From NCBI RefSeq assembly GCF_000423525.1, contig NZ_AUID01000002.1, positions 1-64,000 of the forward strand: a stretch of 64,000 nt of DNA. Reading direction: 5' to 3'. Below the pieces are notes generated by a model. It worked only from the letters and a program-made list of their open reading frames with translations. It did no database searches and had not been told where the DNA came from. The position numbers and the translations under genes were made by a program. This stretch comes from Proteocatella sphenisci DSM 23131 (GTDB lineage: Bacteria > Bacillota > Clostridia > Peptostreptococcales > Filifactoraceae). Shown here piece by piece: positions 62,666-64,000 of the stretch; the first letter of the stretch is position 1; every line of letters begins with the position of its first letter.

Positions 62666-63934
62666 ATGAAATTTGAAAATTTTGACCCAATCAAGATGTC
62701 CCTTATAGAAAAATATGCAGAGCTTATTGTAACTAAGGGCGTAAATCTGCAAAAAGGACAACCAGTTATACTCAGAGGCCCTATAGGCGCAAGCGAATTT
62801 ATGAGACTGGTTCTTCGAAAATGTTATCAACACAGTGCTTCATATGTAATGCTTGAGTATATAGACAGCCTTGCCGAAAAAGAAAAATATCTATACGGGG
62901 CAGAGGCAGCGATCTCTTATTTTCCAAAGTGGAGAGCAGATGGATATGAAGAATTATGCAAAAACAATGCCTGTTTCATACGTATAAGCGGTGATGACCC
63001 TGATGTTTTTTCAGATGTACCTGCCGAAATAACAGGGCTTGCAAATAAAACAAATTCTCAGGGAATGAAGAAGGTAAACAGATATACCATGAGCAGTGAG
63101 CTTTCCTGGGTAGTTGCAGGCGCCCCTACACCAGAATGGGCAAAAAAAGTCTTTCCAAATCTCTCATCAGATGAAGCGGTAGACAAACTTTGGAATAGAA
63201 TTTTAGAAGCTTCAAGAGTAAATGCTGCAGATCCTGCAAAAGCATGGGATGAACATAATGAAAGTCTGAGGTCTAAAACCGATTATCTTAATTCAATGCA
63301 GTTTAAATCTCTTCACTATAAATCAGAAGGAACTGGAATAACAAAAGGTACAGATTTAACTGTAGAACTTCCAGACAACCACATCTGGAGCGGCGGCTGC
63401 GAAAAAAATGCAGCTGGTATCTATTTTAATGCTAACATGCCTACTGAAGAAGTCTTTACAGCTCCAGAAAAAACAGGAGTCAATGGCTACATTTCAAGCA
63501 CTCTGCCTTTTAACTGTAACGGAAATCTTGTAGAGAATTTTGTACTTTACTTTAAAGATGGAAAAGTCGTAGATGTAAGTGCACAAAAGGGTCTTGATAC
63601 TCTCAAAGAGCTGCTTGCTACAGATGAGGGAGCGTCATATCTTGGAGAAGTTGCACTGGTACCTCACGATTCTCCTATATCCAACTCCAATACAATATTT
63701 TTTAATACACTTTTTGATGAAAATGCATCTTGTCACCTTGCTTTTGGAGAAGCTTATCCAAGCTGTATAGAGGGTGGAGAAAAAATGTCTGAAAAAGAGC
63801 TCGAAAATCATGGACTCAATACATCTCTTGTTCACGATGATTTTATGGTAGGTTCCCCCAGATTGAATATAGTCGCTTTAAAAAAATCTGGAGAGGCGAT
63901 ACAGATTTTTGAAAATGGTAACTGGTCAATCTAA
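62666..63934 (+). CDS. M29 family aminopeptidase (AmpS/PepS-like)
   Basis: Leucyl-type metallo-aminopeptidase of 422 aa, full length for family M29. Visible signatures are ELIVTKGVNLQKGQPVIL at the N-terminus, GTDLTVELPDNHIWSGG, the metal-binding NMPTEEVFTAPEKTGVNGY and CHLAFGEAYPSCIEGG, and a C-terminal VHDDFMVGSP. These hold the Glu, His and Asp ligands of the two-metal site in homologues. Start ATG at 62666 with AAAGGAG upstream. Cytoplasmic; probably releases N-terminal amino acids in peptide catabolism. Confidence 0.93.
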   Translation: MKFENFDPIKMSLIEKYAELIVTKGVNLQKGQPVILRGPIGASEFMRLVLRKCYQHSASYVMLEYIDSLAEKEKYLYGAEAAISYFPKWRADGYEELCKNNACFIRISGDDPDVFSDVPAEITGLANKTNSQGMKKVNRYTMSSELSWVVAGAPTPEWAKKVFPNLSSDEAVDKLWNRILEASRVNAADPAKAWDEHNESLRSKTDYLNSMQFKSLHYKSEGTGITKGTDLTVELPDNHIWSGGCEKNAAGIYFNANMPTEEVFTAPEKTGVNGYISSTLPFNCNGNLVENFVLYFKDGKVVDVSAQKGLDTLKELLATDEGASYLGEVALVPHDSPISNSNTIFFNTLFDENASCHLAFGEAYPSCIEGGEKMSEKELENHGLNTSLVHDDFMVGSPRLNIVALKKSGEAIQIFENGNWSI

Positions 63935-63962
63935 AACTATTTAAAACTGAAAAGAGGGTAAT

Positions 63963-64000
63963 ATGGATTATCTGATTTTATTTTTGGAGGGAATAATTAC
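63963..64000 (+). CDS. ccdA: Start of a probable cytochrome c biogenesis protein CcdA (cut by window edge)
   Basis: Only the first 12 codons are visible: MDYLILFLEGII after a GAGGG ribosome-binding site. This matches the usual N-terminus of Firmicutes CcdA, a membrane protein that passes reducing equivalents to extracytoplasmic thioredoxin-like proteins. It starts 28 bases after the aminopeptidase stop codon. The call rests on a very short match. Confidence 0.5.
   Translation, partial: MDYLILFLEGII

Noticed and set aside
1-64000. Selenoprotein genes with in-frame TGA
   Set aside because: Clostridia can carry them, but no conserved frame here is interrupted by a TGA at a Cys or Sec position.

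Overview
The window reads as chromosomal DNA from a low-GC, Gram-positive, anaerobic member of the Clostridia. Evidence: the canonical Firmicutes order priA-def-fmt-(zinc protease)-rsmB-rlmN-prpC-prkC-rsgA-rpe-thiN, an rpoZ-gmk-remA-yicC block, a V/A-type ATPase operon, the Asp23/FakA pair, lipoprotein signal sequences with Gram-positive ABC solute-binding proteins, and AT-rich intergenic DNA. A relative of Peptostreptococcaceae would fit, but I cannot fix the genus by reading alone.

Layout. 0-3.7 kb (minus strand): the str operon rpsL-rpsG-fusA-tuf, with tuf cut by the window edge. 3.8-21.4 kb: almost continuous minus-strand housekeeping genes (fakA, asp23, thiN, rpe, rsgA, prkC, prpC, rlmN, rsmB, zinc protease, fmt, def, priA, coaBC, rpoZ, gmk, remA, yicC), interrupted only by plus-strand rpmB. 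21.5-28.9 kb (plus strand): rqcH, a YihY/BrkB membrane protein, then carAB behind a strong promoter and a PyrR-type attenuator. 29.1-34.4 kb (minus strand): the tldE/tldD peptidase pair, maf and asnB. 34.5-38.6 kb: a NitT/TauT-like ABC importer (minus strand), divergent from a HAD phosphatase and a YitT membrane protein (plus strand).

38.7-47.9 kb is the accessory region. It is a minus-strand type I restriction-modification operon (hsdM-hsdS-hsdR) followed by an overlapping uncharacterised ORF, a TerB_N-domain protein, and a membrane-anchored zinc-ribbon protein with two Ltp-type repeats. It looks like a small defence island, and the three genes after hsdR are the best candidates here for undescribed biology.

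48.0-56.7 kb is a complete nine-gene V/A-type ATPase operon (order H/G-C-I-K-F-E-A-B-D). 56.9-62.1 kb is an ABC importer with two permeases, a duplicated ATPase and a DUF3798-type lipoprotein, substrate unknown. At 62.25-62.50 kb lies an unusually GC-rich, structured minus-strand RNA with its own promoter and terminator. A perfect 21-bp palindrome separates it from an M29 aminopeptidase gene. The window ends in the first codons of a probable ccdA gene.

No transposase, integrase, tRNA, rRNA or CRISPR array was seen.
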